From JAAYDI01 sp052034005 (lineage in GTDB: Bacteria; Planctomycetota; Planctomycetia; Pirellulales; Pirellulaceae), in NCBI GenBank assembly GCA_052034005.1, contig JBPOJB010000005.1, positions 19,946-83,945 of the forward strand: a stretch of 64,000 nt of DNA, given 5' to 3'. Made by a program: the position numbers and the translations under genes. Positions 16,119 to 23,566 of this stretch are shown here, in pieces (position 1 is the first letter of the stretch; every line of letters begins with the position of its first letter). The notes beneath the pieces were generated by a model. It did not search any database and had not been told where the DNA came from. It worked only from the letters and a program-made list of their open reading frames with translations.

Positions 16119-18314
16119 ATGCGTTTCCAACTGTTCGCGACGATGGCACTGACGCTGGCAGGGTTCCCCTGCGTCACCGCGGAAGAGCGCGACTTGACCT
16201 GTTTCCAGTCGGGGGCGCCCTACAGCCCGCAACTGGATATCGGTTCGGATATGGCGATCGTCTACGGCGTGAACGCCGGTTTTGCGGAGCGCGTCGCGCA
16301 ATGGCGGGAGCAGGGGTACGCCGTGGGCATGATGACCGGTATTTCCTGGGGCGACTACGGCGATTACTACCAGACCCCGACCGGGCTCAAGAAGGAGGAG
16401 GTGCAGACGACCAAGTCGGGCCAGCTCTTCATGCATGGTCTCAGCACCACGGTAGGTTACAACGTGCCCACGCCCGCTTACCTGGAGTACATCAAGCGTT
16501 ACGTCTCACCCGCCGTGGACGCCGGCGTGCGCGCGGTGTTCCTGGAGGAACCTGAATACTGGGCGGAAACCGGCTGGAGTGAGGCGTTCAAGAGGGAATG
16601 GCAGCGTTTCTACGGGGAGCCGTGGCAGGCGCCGGATGAGAGCGTGGACGCTCAGTACCGCGCCAGCAAGCTGAAGTACCGCCTCTACTACGACGCGCTG
16701 CGCGAGGTCCAGGCACACATCAAGGCGCGCGCGGCCGATCAAGGGCGCACCATCGAATGCCACGTGCCCACGCACAGCCTCATCAGCTATGCTCACTGGC
16801 GCATTGTGAGCCCCATGTCGTCCCTGATGGAGCTGACGGCCATGGACGGTTACATCGCCCAGGTCTGGACGGGCACCGCCCGCACGCCGAACGTCTACCG
16901 GGGCGTGCGCAAGGAACGGACCTTTGAAACGGCCTATCTGGAATACGGACAGATGGCGAGCATGGTGCGCCCCACCGGGCGCAAAGTGTGGTTCCTCGCC
17001 GACCCGATCGAAGACAACCCCAACCACAGTTGGAGCGATTATCGGTGGAACTACGAGTGCACGGTCATCGCGTCGCTGATGTGGCCTGAAGTCGGCCGCT
17101 TCGAGGTCATGCCGTGGCCGAACCGGGTCTTTCAGGGAACCTATCCGAAAGTGGACATGGATACCCGGACGCACGGCCGGGAAGGCATCCCCGCCGACTA
17201 CGCGACCGAGTTGCTGACGGTCATCAACGCCCTGAACGACATGGACCAGTCCGACGTGGAGGAGTCGGGCACGCGGGGCATCGGCGTCGTGGTGTCCGAC
17301 ACTATGATGTTCCAGCGTGCGGCGCCGATGCCGAGCGATGGCGACCTGGGCTCGTTTTTCGGGCTGGCGCTGCCGCTGGTAAAACACGGCATCCCGGTCG
17401 AACCGGCGCAATTGGAGGCGGCCGCCACGCCGGGCGCTTTCGACCGTTACAAGCTGCTGCTATTGACCTATGAGGGCCAGAAGCCGCTGAAGCCGGAGTA
17501 TCACGATCAGCTCGCCGCATGGGTGAACGGCGGCGGCCTGCTGCTGATCGTGGACGACGGCAGCGACCCGTACAACCATGTCCGCGAATGGTGGAATGAC
17601 GGAGGCGGCAACGGCAAGACGCCCCTGGACGACCTGCTGAGCCGCCTGGAAGCCGACCCGTCGGCTGCGGACAGGCTGCAGCCCGTCGGACAGGGAGGCG
17701 TGTGGCTCATGCATGCCGCTCCGCGCGACCTGCAGACCGGAGCGGACGGCGCGGTGCGCATCATCGACACCGTCAAGACGCTGCTTGCTTCGCGAGGCGT
17801 ACCGCTCGAAACCCGCCATTACCTGCGCGTCCGGCGCGGGCCCTATGTTGCCGCGTCCGTGCTGGACGAGTCCACTTCGGACGAGCCCGTATCCTTCGAA
17901 GGCACTTATGTGAACCTGTTTGATCCCATGCTCGGCGTCACGAACAGACTGGTTCTGGCAGCCAACGAACGGGCGCTGCTGTACGACTTGGATTGGATCA
18001 AGAACCGGGGCGACCGGGCAAAAGTCGTCGCGGCGGCAGCCAGGATCCGCGGCGAACAGTACGACGGCAATACGTTCTCGTTCACCATGCGCGGCCCGGC
18101 CGGCACCACCGGACGGGCCCGCATACTGCTGCCTTGCGAACCGGCGCAGGTCACAGCTTGGCCGGAGCTTGCGCTCGATCAGCAATGGGATGAAGCGAGC
18201 GGTACCCTGTGGCTTGCGTTCCCCAACATCGCCGCACCGGTAACGGTTACGATCGTCTCGAAAGCGGTGTCGCCGCAGGGGCCATTCATGGCGCCCAGCT
18301 CCCCCAGCCATTGA
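16119..18314 (+). CDS. Secreted GH42-like barrel protein with an amidotransferase-like domain
   Basis: A 731-residue protein. ATG 16119 has GGGAGG 8 bases upstream and starts a signal peptide (LFATMALTLAGFPCVTA). Residues about 30-390 form a barrel with VFLEEPEYW near residue 142, a candidate acid/base Glu, and HVPTHSLISYAHW further on. Residues about 400-560 resemble the glutamine-amidotransferase-like domain found in beta-galactosidases of the GH42 type (RYKLLLLTYEGQ, then WVNGGGLLLIVDDG). A beta domain closes the chain. A glycosidase role is inferred. The last 36 codons (from 18217) are duplicated at 21449-21557 on the far side of an accessory island. Confidence 0.65.
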   Translation: MRFQLFATMALTLAGFPCVTAEERDLTCFQSGAPYSPQLDIGSDMAIVYGVNAGFAERVAQWREQGYAVGMMTGISWGDYGDYYQTPTGLKKEEVQTTKSGQLFMHGLSTTVGYNVPTPAYLEYIKRYVSPAVDAGVRAVFLEEPEYWAETGWSEAFKREWQRFYGEPWQAPDESVDAQYRASKLKYRLYYDALREVQAHIKARAADQGRTIECHVPTHSLISYAHWRIVSPMSSLMELTAMDGYIAQVWTGTARTPNVYRGVRKERTFETAYLEYGQMASMVRPTGRKVWFLADPIEDNPNHSWSDYRWNYECTVIASLMWPEVGRFEVMPWPNRVFQGTYPKVDMDTRTHGREGIPADYATELLTVINALNDMDQSDVEESGTRGIGVVVSDTMMFQRAAPMPSDGDLGSFFGLALPLVKHGIPVEPAQLEAAATPGAFDRYKLLLLTYEGQKPLKPEYHDQLAAWVNGGGLLLIVDDGSDPYNHVREWWNDGGGNGKTPLDDLLSRLEADPSAADRLQPVGQGGVWLMHAAPRDLQTGADGAVRIIDTVKTLLASRGVPLETRHYLRVRRGPYVAASVLDESTSDEPVSFEGTYVNLFDPMLGVTNRLVLAANERALLYDLDWIKNRGDRAKVVAAAARIRGEQYDGNTFSFTMRGPAGTTGRARILLPCEPAQVTAWPELALDQQWDEASGTLWLAFPNIAAPVTVTIVSKAVSPQGPFMAPSSPSH

Positions 18315-18325
18315 ACGGCGGCACG
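18217..18325 (+). repeat. 109-bp direct repeat, left copy
   Basis: This copy covers the 3' end of the GH42-like gene including its stop codon. It matches 21449-21557 at 105 of 109 positions with no gaps. The right copy stands alone, without the rest of the gene. The pair brackets 3.1 kb of repeats and a toxin-antitoxin module. Confidence 0.9.
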
Positions 18326-18330
18326 GCCCG

Positions 18331-18409
18331 AAATGACCGTGCGCGATTCGGCCATCATGGATGAGAATGACGAAGCACGAGGGCCCTGCCGAATCGCGCA
18401 CGGACATTT
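18331..18409. repeat. Hairpin/MITE-like element
   Basis: Bases 18331-18378 are a perfect 48-bp inverted copy of 13716-13763. In addition 18331-18352 pairs with 18388-18409 (22 bp, one mismatch), so the element can fold into a long hairpin with a loop of about 35 bases. It starts six bases after the left 109-bp repeat. It has no open frame and looks like a REP/MITE-type element. Confidence 0.85.
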
Positions 18410-18461
18410 GGTCTCAGGTGCACTCGTGCTTCCATACCCCACCGGTACGTCCACACGGACT

Positions 18462-18679
18462 TGCCCAGCGGCGACATGAAGAAGGTCTCTTCCGTCCCGA
18501 AGGGACAGCCCTATCACAGCCCAGGGCGAAGGCCCGGCGAGCCGTGCGAGCCGGGCCGCAGCCCTGGGTCGCGTCCACCCACCAGACCCGATTCCCAACG
18601 GGACGGCCCTAAGCTCAGGCGTCGTCATGCGTCCTTATCCCGCCGGTACGGCCACACGGGCGTGCTCATCGACGTCCAG
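18462..18679 (+). repeat. 218-bp dispersed repeat, copy 1
   Basis: The copy is colinear and equal in length with 40163-40380, at roughly 85-90% identity by eye. It holds small palindromes such as TCCCGAAGGGA. A 26-base segment at its end (18636-18661, with CCGGTACGGCCACACGG) recurs 201 bases earlier at 18435-18460, just outside the unit, suggesting a once longer tandem array. Both copies keep a 74-codon open frame, but changes are not concentrated at third positions as far as I can judge. Confidence 0.85.
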
Positions 18680-18791
18680 CGCTGACCGAGGGCGACGCTT
18701 CGCGGCGGTGCCGCTCAGCTCTGCCCTGGGCGGCGACCGAGCTGCCCCTACGGGGTGAAGAACGGGGACCGGGGAAGGAAGAGCAGAAGAC

Positions 18792-18942
18792 GAGTGCAGA
18801 GTGCAGAACAAGGAGTGCAGAGTGCAGAAGGGAAGACGAGTGCAGAGTGCAGAACAAGGAGTGCAGAGTGCAGAAGGGAAGACGAATGCAGAGTGCAGAA
18901 CAAGGAGTGCAGAGTGCAGAAGGAAAGACGAGTGCAGAAGGG
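18792..18942 (+). repeat. 46-bp tandem repeat, about 3.3 units
   Basis: Three nearly identical 46-base units (18792-18837, 18838-18883, 18884-18929) are followed by a partial one. Each unit is itself built from 9-base GTGCAGAGT-like subunits. Units differ at two or three positions only. There are no spacers, so it is a minisatellite-like array. Confidence 0.9.
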
Positions 18943-18963
18943 GGGAGCAGCAACAGATACCTT

Positions 18964-18983
18964 CCCCCCTTGTACAAGGGGGG
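18964..18983. repeat. G/C-run palindromic element
   Basis: CCCCCCTTGTACAAGGGGGG is a perfect 20-base palindrome, followed by ACTGAGGGGGGT. Related versions stand at about 23650-23672 and 23702-23732. It belongs to a short interspersed palindromic repeat family. Confidence 0.8.
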
Positions 18984-19026
18984 ACTGAGGGGGGTGAAAG
19001 GAGCATCAGAAGCAGACACTCTAGTC

Positions 19027-19236
19027 TCAACTGAAATGATGGCACTGAAGCCAGAGTGTTTGATTCTTCCGCTGAAACCCGGTTTCCCCCAGCATCTCTT
19101 GATCCCTCTTGCTGGCGGTCAGGCAGGCCATCCGCCACAGTTCCTCGTCGGCTGCTTGTCTGACAATTTCAAACAGCCGTTGTGCTTCCTCGAATTGTCC
19201 TGGTGTCATTCCTGCGGGACACAAACGACCTTCCAT
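19027..19236 (-). CDS. Small protein, possibly an N-terminal remnant of a transposase
   Basis: A 69-residue frame from ATG 19236, with GGGAG 8 bases upstream. The first 55 residues are a convincing helical segment (GQFEEAQRLFEIVRQAADEEL) and the last 15 (KNQTLWLQCHHFS) look like random sequence, as if the gene were cut at about 19075. From memory the helical part resembles the N-terminus of ISKra4-like transposases, often encoded in planctomycetes. I cannot confirm this. It may be a free-standing small protein or a truncated insertion-sequence gene. Confidence 0.3.
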   Translation of the reverse strand: MEGRLCPAGMTPGQFEEAQRLFEIVRQAADEELWRMACLTASKRDQEMLGETGFQRKNQTLWLQCHHFS

Positions 19237-19355
19237 GACCCGGGCTCCCTTCACGTAAGCGGAAAATGGGTAACTTTAGCCCGCGGGCCCAAATTAAACC
19301 AAATTTCCCACCTACGATCCAGACGCTCTCACAGCGACCACATAGCCCAAAGCCG

Positions 19356-19391
19356 TTGACTCTTAGCGTCGATATGGTATCATATGATACC
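19356..19391 (+). promoter_or_regulatory. Promoter and palindromic operator of the toxin-antitoxin-peptidase operon
   Basis: TTGACT (19356-19361) and TATCAT (19378-19383) are 16 bases apart, each 5 of 6 to the sigma70 consensus. The perfect 16-base palindrome GGTATCATATGATACC (19376-19391) covers the -10 box and the likely start point. This is the arrangement expected for autorepression by the MqsA-like protein. ATG 19440 follows with a leader of about 50 bases. Confidence 0.7.
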
Positions 19392-19439
19392 GTATGCTTC
19401 CCAAATGCATTAAGAACCGCATCGATCAGGACCGATTCG

Positions 19440-19775
19440 ATGGCTGCAAAGCAGGCCGATGCTGGGACGCTCGCAGAAATGCGTCGGCTGGCGGCAGACC
19501 CAAGCCGAGTTCGGCTCACCACGACCGTTCAATTTGACCTGATGGCTCACCGGCTGACGAAGGCCGACGTTTGCGACGAGATCATCGCGTGGATCGACCG
19601 CGGCGACGCCGTCAAGGAAGTTGTGCTCCACAGTTTTCCCGGCCTCGTTGGCCAATTGGCATACGAGATCAAGCCTCGCATAAGGAACGCCCTCTTTTAC
19701 ATCAAGGTCACTCTCGTTGAGCTGGGGAAGCCTGGCGAGTACATGCTCGTCGTTTCGGCGCACCCAGACCATTGA
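19440..19775 (+). CDS. MqsR-like toxin candidate
   Basis: A 111-residue protein. ATG 19440 is preferred over earlier in-frame starts because AGGA lies about 8 bases upstream and it starts downstream of the promoter and operator. The pattern is of a small RelE/MqsR-fold mRNA interferase: helical N-terminus (LAEMRRLAADPSRVRLTTT), a middle helix (KADVCDEIIAWIDRG), then strands ending NALFYIKVTLVELGKPGEYMLVVSAH, close to the MqsR ending 'YLKIT...VSF'. MqsR itself cleaves mRNA at GCU. Specificity here is unknown. The gene sits 33 bases before an MqsA-like antitoxin, which supports the call more than the sequence alone does. Confidence 0.62.
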   Translation: MAAKQADAGTLAEMRRLAADPSRVRLTTTVQFDLMAHRLTKADVCDEIIAWIDRGDAVKEVVLHSFPGLVGQLAYEIKPRIRNALFYIKVTLVELGKPGEYMLVVSAHPDH

Positions 19776-19808
19776 ACAAATGCGACGACCGGATTGAAGG
19801 AGACGACC

Positions 19809-20387
19809 ATGACCACCAACCAATGCCCGCTCTGTGGTAACCGGTCCCTGGAACATAAGCACGGCGAGTACCGTTTTGAGCCGCCGCAAAACATCCCTGG
19901 CGGCACCATGATTATCGCCGATGCCACCTGGGACGCATGCGCCAGTTGCGGTGAAGAAATACTGCCGGACGAACTGACCAAAGCCATTGAAGCCGAGCAG
20001 TACCGGCGGTTGGGGCTGCTCTCGCCGTCGGAGATCCGCCAAGTGAGGCAGAAGACCGGCTTGTCTGCCGTGGATATGGCCAACCTGCTCGGCGTGGGCG
20101 AGAAGAGCTACACCCGCTGGGAAAACGGCCGATCCATCCAGAACAAGTCGAACGATACGTTAATCCGACTGCTGGACAGAAACGCCGATGTGTTCGTGAT
20201 CGTAGATGCCGAGCGCAGGTCGGATCGCGATAAGCTGCTGTCCCAGTATGTGAGCGGTTTGCGGACGCTCAAGGGCCAACACCAGTATGCGATGGCCGCA
20301 CACGGCGGCGACCTCGGAGTCGCAAACACAGAAAGCCTTCGTCGGCGACTGCGTGAAATCGTGGCTGCGCACGGGAAGAAGAAATGA
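19809..20387 (+). CDS. MqsA-like antitoxin (zinc finger plus HTH)
   Basis: A 192-residue protein. ATG 19809 follows AAGGAG at 6 bases; the TTG at 19794 is rejected. The N-terminal part has Cys6-x2-Cys9 and Cys44-x2-Cys47, the YgiT/MqsA zinc-binding site that holds the toxin-contacting domain. Residues about 70-110 are an Xre-type helix-turn-helix (LSAVDMANLLGVGEKSYTRWENG) that would bind the palindrome at 19376-19391. The C-terminal 80 residues are longer than in E. coli MqsA (131 residues) and helical, possibly for contact with the third protein. The stop overlaps the start of the metallopeptidase gene by four bases. Confidence 0.85.
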   Translation: MTTNQCPLCGNRSLEHKHGEYRFEPPQNIPGGTMIIADATWDACASCGEEILPDELTKAIEAEQYRRLGLLSPSEIRQVRQKTGLSAVDMANLLGVGEKSYTRWENGRSIQNKSNDTLIRLLDRNADVFVIVDAERRSDRDKLLSQYVSGLRTLKGQHQYAMAAHGGDLGVANTESLRRRLREIVAAHGKKK

Positions 20388-21232
20388 CGACGTTCAACGC
20401 AACCTACCTGGAAATCGAACCGCGTGAACTGGTCACCCACCTCCTTCGCGAGTCGGGCCAGTTTGAACAAGAAACGGTGAATACGTCCCACCTGCTAAAG
20501 CTTCTCGGGCTCGATTACGTCAGCTTCAACTTCGAACTTGAACTCCCGCCAGAGGCCAAGCAAACGGTTGGCGACGCGCGCCCGAGGGCATTAGTCTCGT
20601 TGGGGGACCGGATCATCGCCACAGATTCGGAACTGGATGAAAACCGAACGCGGTTCAGCATCTTGCATGAAGTGGGACATTTCGTCCTTCCACACCACCA
20701 GCACTCGCTGTACGTCTGCGACGATATCGGGCTGAGCCCCTCGACGCGGCTGCTGTTCGAGAAGGAAGCCAGCGAGTTCGCCGCGGACTTGCTCTTCCTA
20801 GGAGATCGATTCGCCCTGGAGGCCAATAGCCGCGCAATCAACGCCGCAACCGTCAAAGAGTTGGCCACAAAATACTGCGCATCCTTCGAGGCGACGGCCC
20901 GTCGTATCGTCGAGAAGAGCTTCCGGCCGTGCATGTTGGTCGTCTTCAAGAAGGAGCCGCGACAGAGCGGCGATGAATTGGTCCAGCCACCCACTTGGTC
21001 TGTCCGCTACTGCATCGCCTCGGCAACCTTCAAGACCCAATACTTCGAGAGCGTCTCTGGGGCGGTCCCGCCTGAGGTGGTGGCAGCGGTTACCCAACCC
21101 GGCCGTGACATCGCCAACGGCCACAAGGTCGAAGTCGCCGTGCGATCATCGAGCTACCAGCAAGAATTTCAGTTCAACGCGGAGTTCTTCAGCAACACGT
21201 ATAACATCTTCTGCCTGTTCACGCCGAAATAG
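20384..21232 (+). CDS. ImmA/IrrE-family metallopeptidase
   Basis: A 282-residue protein whose ATG overlaps the antitoxin stop (ATGA). It has the zinc-peptidase motif HEVGH (residues 95-99) within RFSILHEVGHFVLPHH, followed about 30 residues later by FEKEASEFAADLL, which gives the third ligand, as in ImmA/IrrE proteins. These peptidases cleave Xre-type repressors, for example ImmA on ImmR and IrrE on DdrO. Residues 180-282 are an uncharacterised beta-rich tail. The inference is that it degrades the neighbouring MqsA-like repressor under some stress and so releases the toxin. Linkage to an MqsR/MqsA-like pair is unusual to my knowledge. Confidence 0.85.
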   Translation: MTTFNATYLEIEPRELVTHLLRESGQFEQETVNTSHLLKLLGLDYVSFNFELELPPEAKQTVGDARPRALVSLGDRIIATDSELDENRTRFSILHEVGHFVLPHHQHSLYVCDDIGLSPSTRLLFEKEASEFAADLLFLGDRFALEANSRAINAATVKELATKYCASFEATARRIVEKSFRPCMLVVFKKEPRQSGDELVQPPTWSVRYCIASATFKTQYFESVSGAVPPEVVAAVTQPGRDIANGHKVEVAVRSSSYQQEFQFNAEFFSNTYNIFCLFTPK

Positions 21233-21560
21233 GACGCGAAGCCGAGGTTGATCGGAATAGAGTCTTGGTTGCCCTCTTGGTTATTCTGATGGTGATGCTG
21301 TCGTTGTCAGCGAAATGGGGTCATACCGTTGCATGGGGTTGAGGGACGCAGCTTGCGTCGTTTGCCGTACTCGCCCTGTTGATGTTGCTCATGTGACACC
21401 GCGCCAGACAACGGACCAACTACTACGTCTGCGAAGTCCTTGAGCGTTCGTTCCCCAACATCGCCGCACCGGTAACGGTTACGATCGTCTCGAAATCGGT
21501 GTCGCCGCAGGGGCCATTCATGGCGCCCGGCTCCTCCAGCCAGTGAACGGCGGCACGCTC
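21233..21560. other. Intergenic stretch at the right island border
   Basis: This 328-base stretch contains 216 bases with no recognisable gene and then the right 109-bp repeat (21449-21557), which ends four bases before the stop of the convergent beta-helix gene. A short frame near 21300-21400 (MGLRDAACVVCRTR) has no supporting features. Confidence 0.5.
21449..21557 (+). repeat. 109-bp direct repeat, right copy
   Basis: A detached copy of the last 36 codons and stop of the GH42-like gene at 16119-18314. It differs from the left copy at four positions and keeps the TGA in frame. It has no promoter or start, so it is a gene fragment marking the right end of the accessory island. Confidence 0.9.
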
Positions 21561-22853
21561 CTACTTCGGATCCGCGGGCTGGTTGTCCGAGATGATGGCG
21601 GCGTCGCCGATCTGGTTGGCGATCGTCACCCCACGGACCCCGTTGTTCCCCGTGATGATGGCGTGCTGGAGCCCCTGGCCCAACAGGATCGACGGCTCAG
21701 GCGTGGCGAAGCTGCATCCCTGGACCTGGAGCTTCCCGCCATCCGCTTCCACCAGTGCCTTTCCGGGATTGTCCGGACGACCGCTGCTGAAGTAGCAGTT
21801 GCTCAGCGAGACGAAGCTCTTGCTGTGCGACACGACGTTCTGGACGGCTGGGCCCCAGAACGCGCAGTTCTGGAGCCGCACCGACCCGGAGCAGGTCGGG
21901 TTGATGACAACCTCCACGGGGTTCACGCCGTTAAACGCGACGAACTGGCCGTTCGTGATCAGCAGGCCCATCGGCTGAATCTCGTCCACGACGATGCACC
22001 GATTGACGGCATCCGCGCCGATTCCACAGAGTTGACCGTTCATCGCTCCATTCTGGGTGGCAATGAAGCGGTAGCCGATGTTGGCCGGGAAAATAAACGT
22101 GTTGGTGACGTACTCCCAATCGGTGCGCGCAAACACGAACCCCTCGCAGTGCTCCCACATGTACGCGTAGACCTTCTCCGCATCGCCGCCGATCTGCGGA
22201 GAGGTCCACCAGTGGCAATGCCACTGCACATTCTCGATCCGCCCGATGTCCGTACAGTTGTCCAGCCAGATCCCGCGGCGCAGGACGCAGCCGCAGACGC
22301 TGCGGATTCGATGCCGCACGTTCGGCTCGGGACCGATCTTGATGCCGTTGTAGCTGTTGATCAGCGTGACATTCTCGACCGTGTTATCGAAGCCTTGCAG
22401 ATGGCACGTCCAGGCATAGGGATGAATGTCGTTGGGTTTCTGGTCGGGGTAAAAGACGGTCAGTCCCTGCACCGTCGCGGAATTCCCCAGCTCAAACAGC
22501 GCCGGGCCGTCCTCGTCGTCTCGGCCGCCGGTGGCCAGGATCACGGTGCCGACCAGCGGCGCAATGGAGACAGGGGCCTGGTTCGACCCGACCAGGGCCA
22601 CGCCTTCGGGGATCTGGAGGCTGCCGGCCACCAGGAACTTGCCCGCCGGGAGCCGCACCGTGCCGCCCTGCCGGCCGGCCGCGTCCAGCGCCTTCTGAAT
22701 CGCGGCGGTGTCGTCCGATATGCCGTCCGCCTTGACGCCCAGCGCCGCCAGGTCCGGCTCATCCTTGGGAACCACGGCCGTCTGGGCCATGGCCGCTTGG
22801 GACAGAATCGATACGGCCAGAATCGACTGGAGGATTCGCACTGTGTAGCGCAT
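21561..22853 (-). CDS. Secreted pectate-lyase-like right-handed beta-helix protein
   Basis: A 430-residue exported protein. ATG 22853 has GGGAG 6 bases upstream; the earlier start would add 12 residues before the signal peptide (ILQSILAVSILSQAAMAQ). The mature N-terminus GVKADGISDDTAAIQKALDAA is the classic opening of Pectate_lyase_3/GH28-like beta-helices, followed by GGTVRLPAGKF. Later coils repeat short strands with Asn and Cys ladders (VQGCSF, LSNCYF, LQNCAF). It most likely binds or cleaves an acidic polysaccharide. The catalytic Asp residues of GH28 are not clearly present. It converges with the island from the right. Confidence 0.82.
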   Translation of the reverse strand: MRYTVRILQSILAVSILSQAAMAQTAVVPKDEPDLAALGVKADGISDDTAAIQKALDAAGRQGGTVRLPAGKFLVAGSLQIPEGVALVGSNQAPVSIAPLVGTVILATGGRDDEDGPALFELGNSATVQGLTVFYPDQKPNDIHPYAWTCHLQGFDNTVENVTLINSYNGIKIGPEPNVRHRIRSVCGCVLRRGIWLDNCTDIGRIENVQWHCHWWTSPQIGGDAEKVYAYMWEHCEGFVFARTDWEYVTNTFIFPANIGYRFIATQNGAMNGQLCGIGADAVNRCIVVDEIQPMGLLITNGQFVAFNGVNPVEVVINPTCSGSVRLQNCAFWGPAVQNVVSHSKSFVSLSNCYFSSGRPDNPGKALVEADGGKLQVQGCSFATPEPSILLGQGLQHAIITGNNGVRGVTIANQIGDAAIISDNQPADPK

Positions 22854-23074
22854 GTTCGTCTCCCGTGTCCCAGTTCCCGGAAATGCCACGACCTCGGAGC
22901 CCCATTCTAATGCCCTCCGCGCGCCCCTTGAACCCGCATGCCGCCACTGTCCACGCGGCCTCCAGCCTGCGGCCCGTTTCCACCGCGTGGCGCGTCGCCC
23001 ACCAAGGCCGCCGACCCCGCTCCCCGCCTACGATCGGCCGACAGGGCTTGGACGACGGTCCGCCGGCAAAATGG

Positions 23075-23095
23075 TATAATCCTACGCACAGGAGG
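23075..23095 (+). promoter_or_regulatory. -10 box and ribosome site of the DinB gene
   Basis: A perfect TATAAT (23075-23080) is followed by AGGAGG (23090-23095), 6 bases before ATG 23102. The leader would be only about 15 bases. No good -35 box is found at 16-18 bases; TTGGAC is 21 bases away. Confidence 0.5.
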
Positions 23096-23101
23096 CCCCC
23101 A

Positions 23102-23566
23102 ATGGACTACACCCAACTCATCAACGACTACTGTGCCGGCCCCGCGAAGCTCCGCAGGGCCGTCGATGGGATGACTGCCGAACAAATCGACGCCCGCCCG
23201 ATCCCCGGCCGGTGGTCCACCAAGGAAGTCATCTGCCATATCGCGGATTTCGAACTCATCTATGCGGACCGCTTGAAACGCGTCATCGCCGAAACCGGAC
23301 CGACGCTGTTCGGCGGCGATCCGGACCTGTTCGCCGCCCGGCTGGCCTATGACCTGCGTGACGTGGAGGTTGAGCTGACGCTGATCGAGGCCGTGCGGAG
23401 ACAGGTGGAACCGATCCTGCGCTCGCTCAAGCCCGAGGGTTTCCAGCGCGCGGGCAACCACTCGGAAGCCGGGCCGATCACGCTCGAGAGACTGCTCGCC
23501 AACATCACCGATCATATCCCGCATCATATCGCGTTCATCGACGAGAAACGGGCGGCATTGTCGTGA
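23102..23566 (+). CDS. DinB-like four-helix protein
   Basis: A 154-residue cytoplasmic protein of the DinB/YfiT-like superfamily. Markers are the first helix (LINDYCAGPAKLRRAVDGM), the segment PGRWSTKEVICHIADFE with the first metal-binding His, and DHIPHHIAFI near the C-terminus with the other two (His-x3-His). This fits the typical metal site. Members include metal-dependent thiol transferases and damage-inducible proteins of unknown substrate. The start is fixed by AGGAGG 6 bases upstream. It is a single gene; the neighbours give no pathway. Confidence 0.85.
   Translation: MDYTQLINDYCAGPAKLRRAVDGMTAEQIDARPIPGRWSTKEVICHIADFELIYADRLKRVIAETGPTLFGGDPDLFAARLAYDLRDVEVELTLIEAVRRQVEPILRSLKPEGFQRAGNHSEAGPITLERLLANITDHIPHHIAFIDEKRAALS

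Larger units (their letters stand above)
18315..19439. other. Repeat-rich left part of the accessory island
   Basis: This 1.1-kb stretch has no certain gene. In order it contains the end of the 109-bp repeat, a hairpin element (18331-18409), a 218-bp dispersed repeat (18462-18679), 46-bp tandem repeats (18792-18942), a 20-bp G/C palindrome (18964-18983), a small minus-strand frame (19027-19236) and the promoter of the toxin-antitoxin operon (19356-19391). The density of repeats sets it apart from the flanking metabolic genes. Confidence 0.75.

Noticed and set aside
18461..18685. 74-codon open frame within the dispersed repeat (also at 40162-40386)
   Set aside because: Arg/Pro/Ser-rich, without ribosome site or fold. 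The conservation is that of the DNA repeat.
18792..18942. CRISPR array
   Set aside because: Units follow one another directly with no unique spacers, and no cas gene is near.
19266..19439. Longer start for the MqsR-like gene at 19266 or 19374
   Set aside because: These starts lie upstream of or within the promoter and operator. ATG 19440 has a fitting ribosome site.
18331..21448. Classic transposon or integrative element
   Set aside because: No complete transposase, integrase or tRNA attachment site is visible within the repeats; only a doubtful transposase remnant at 19027-19236.
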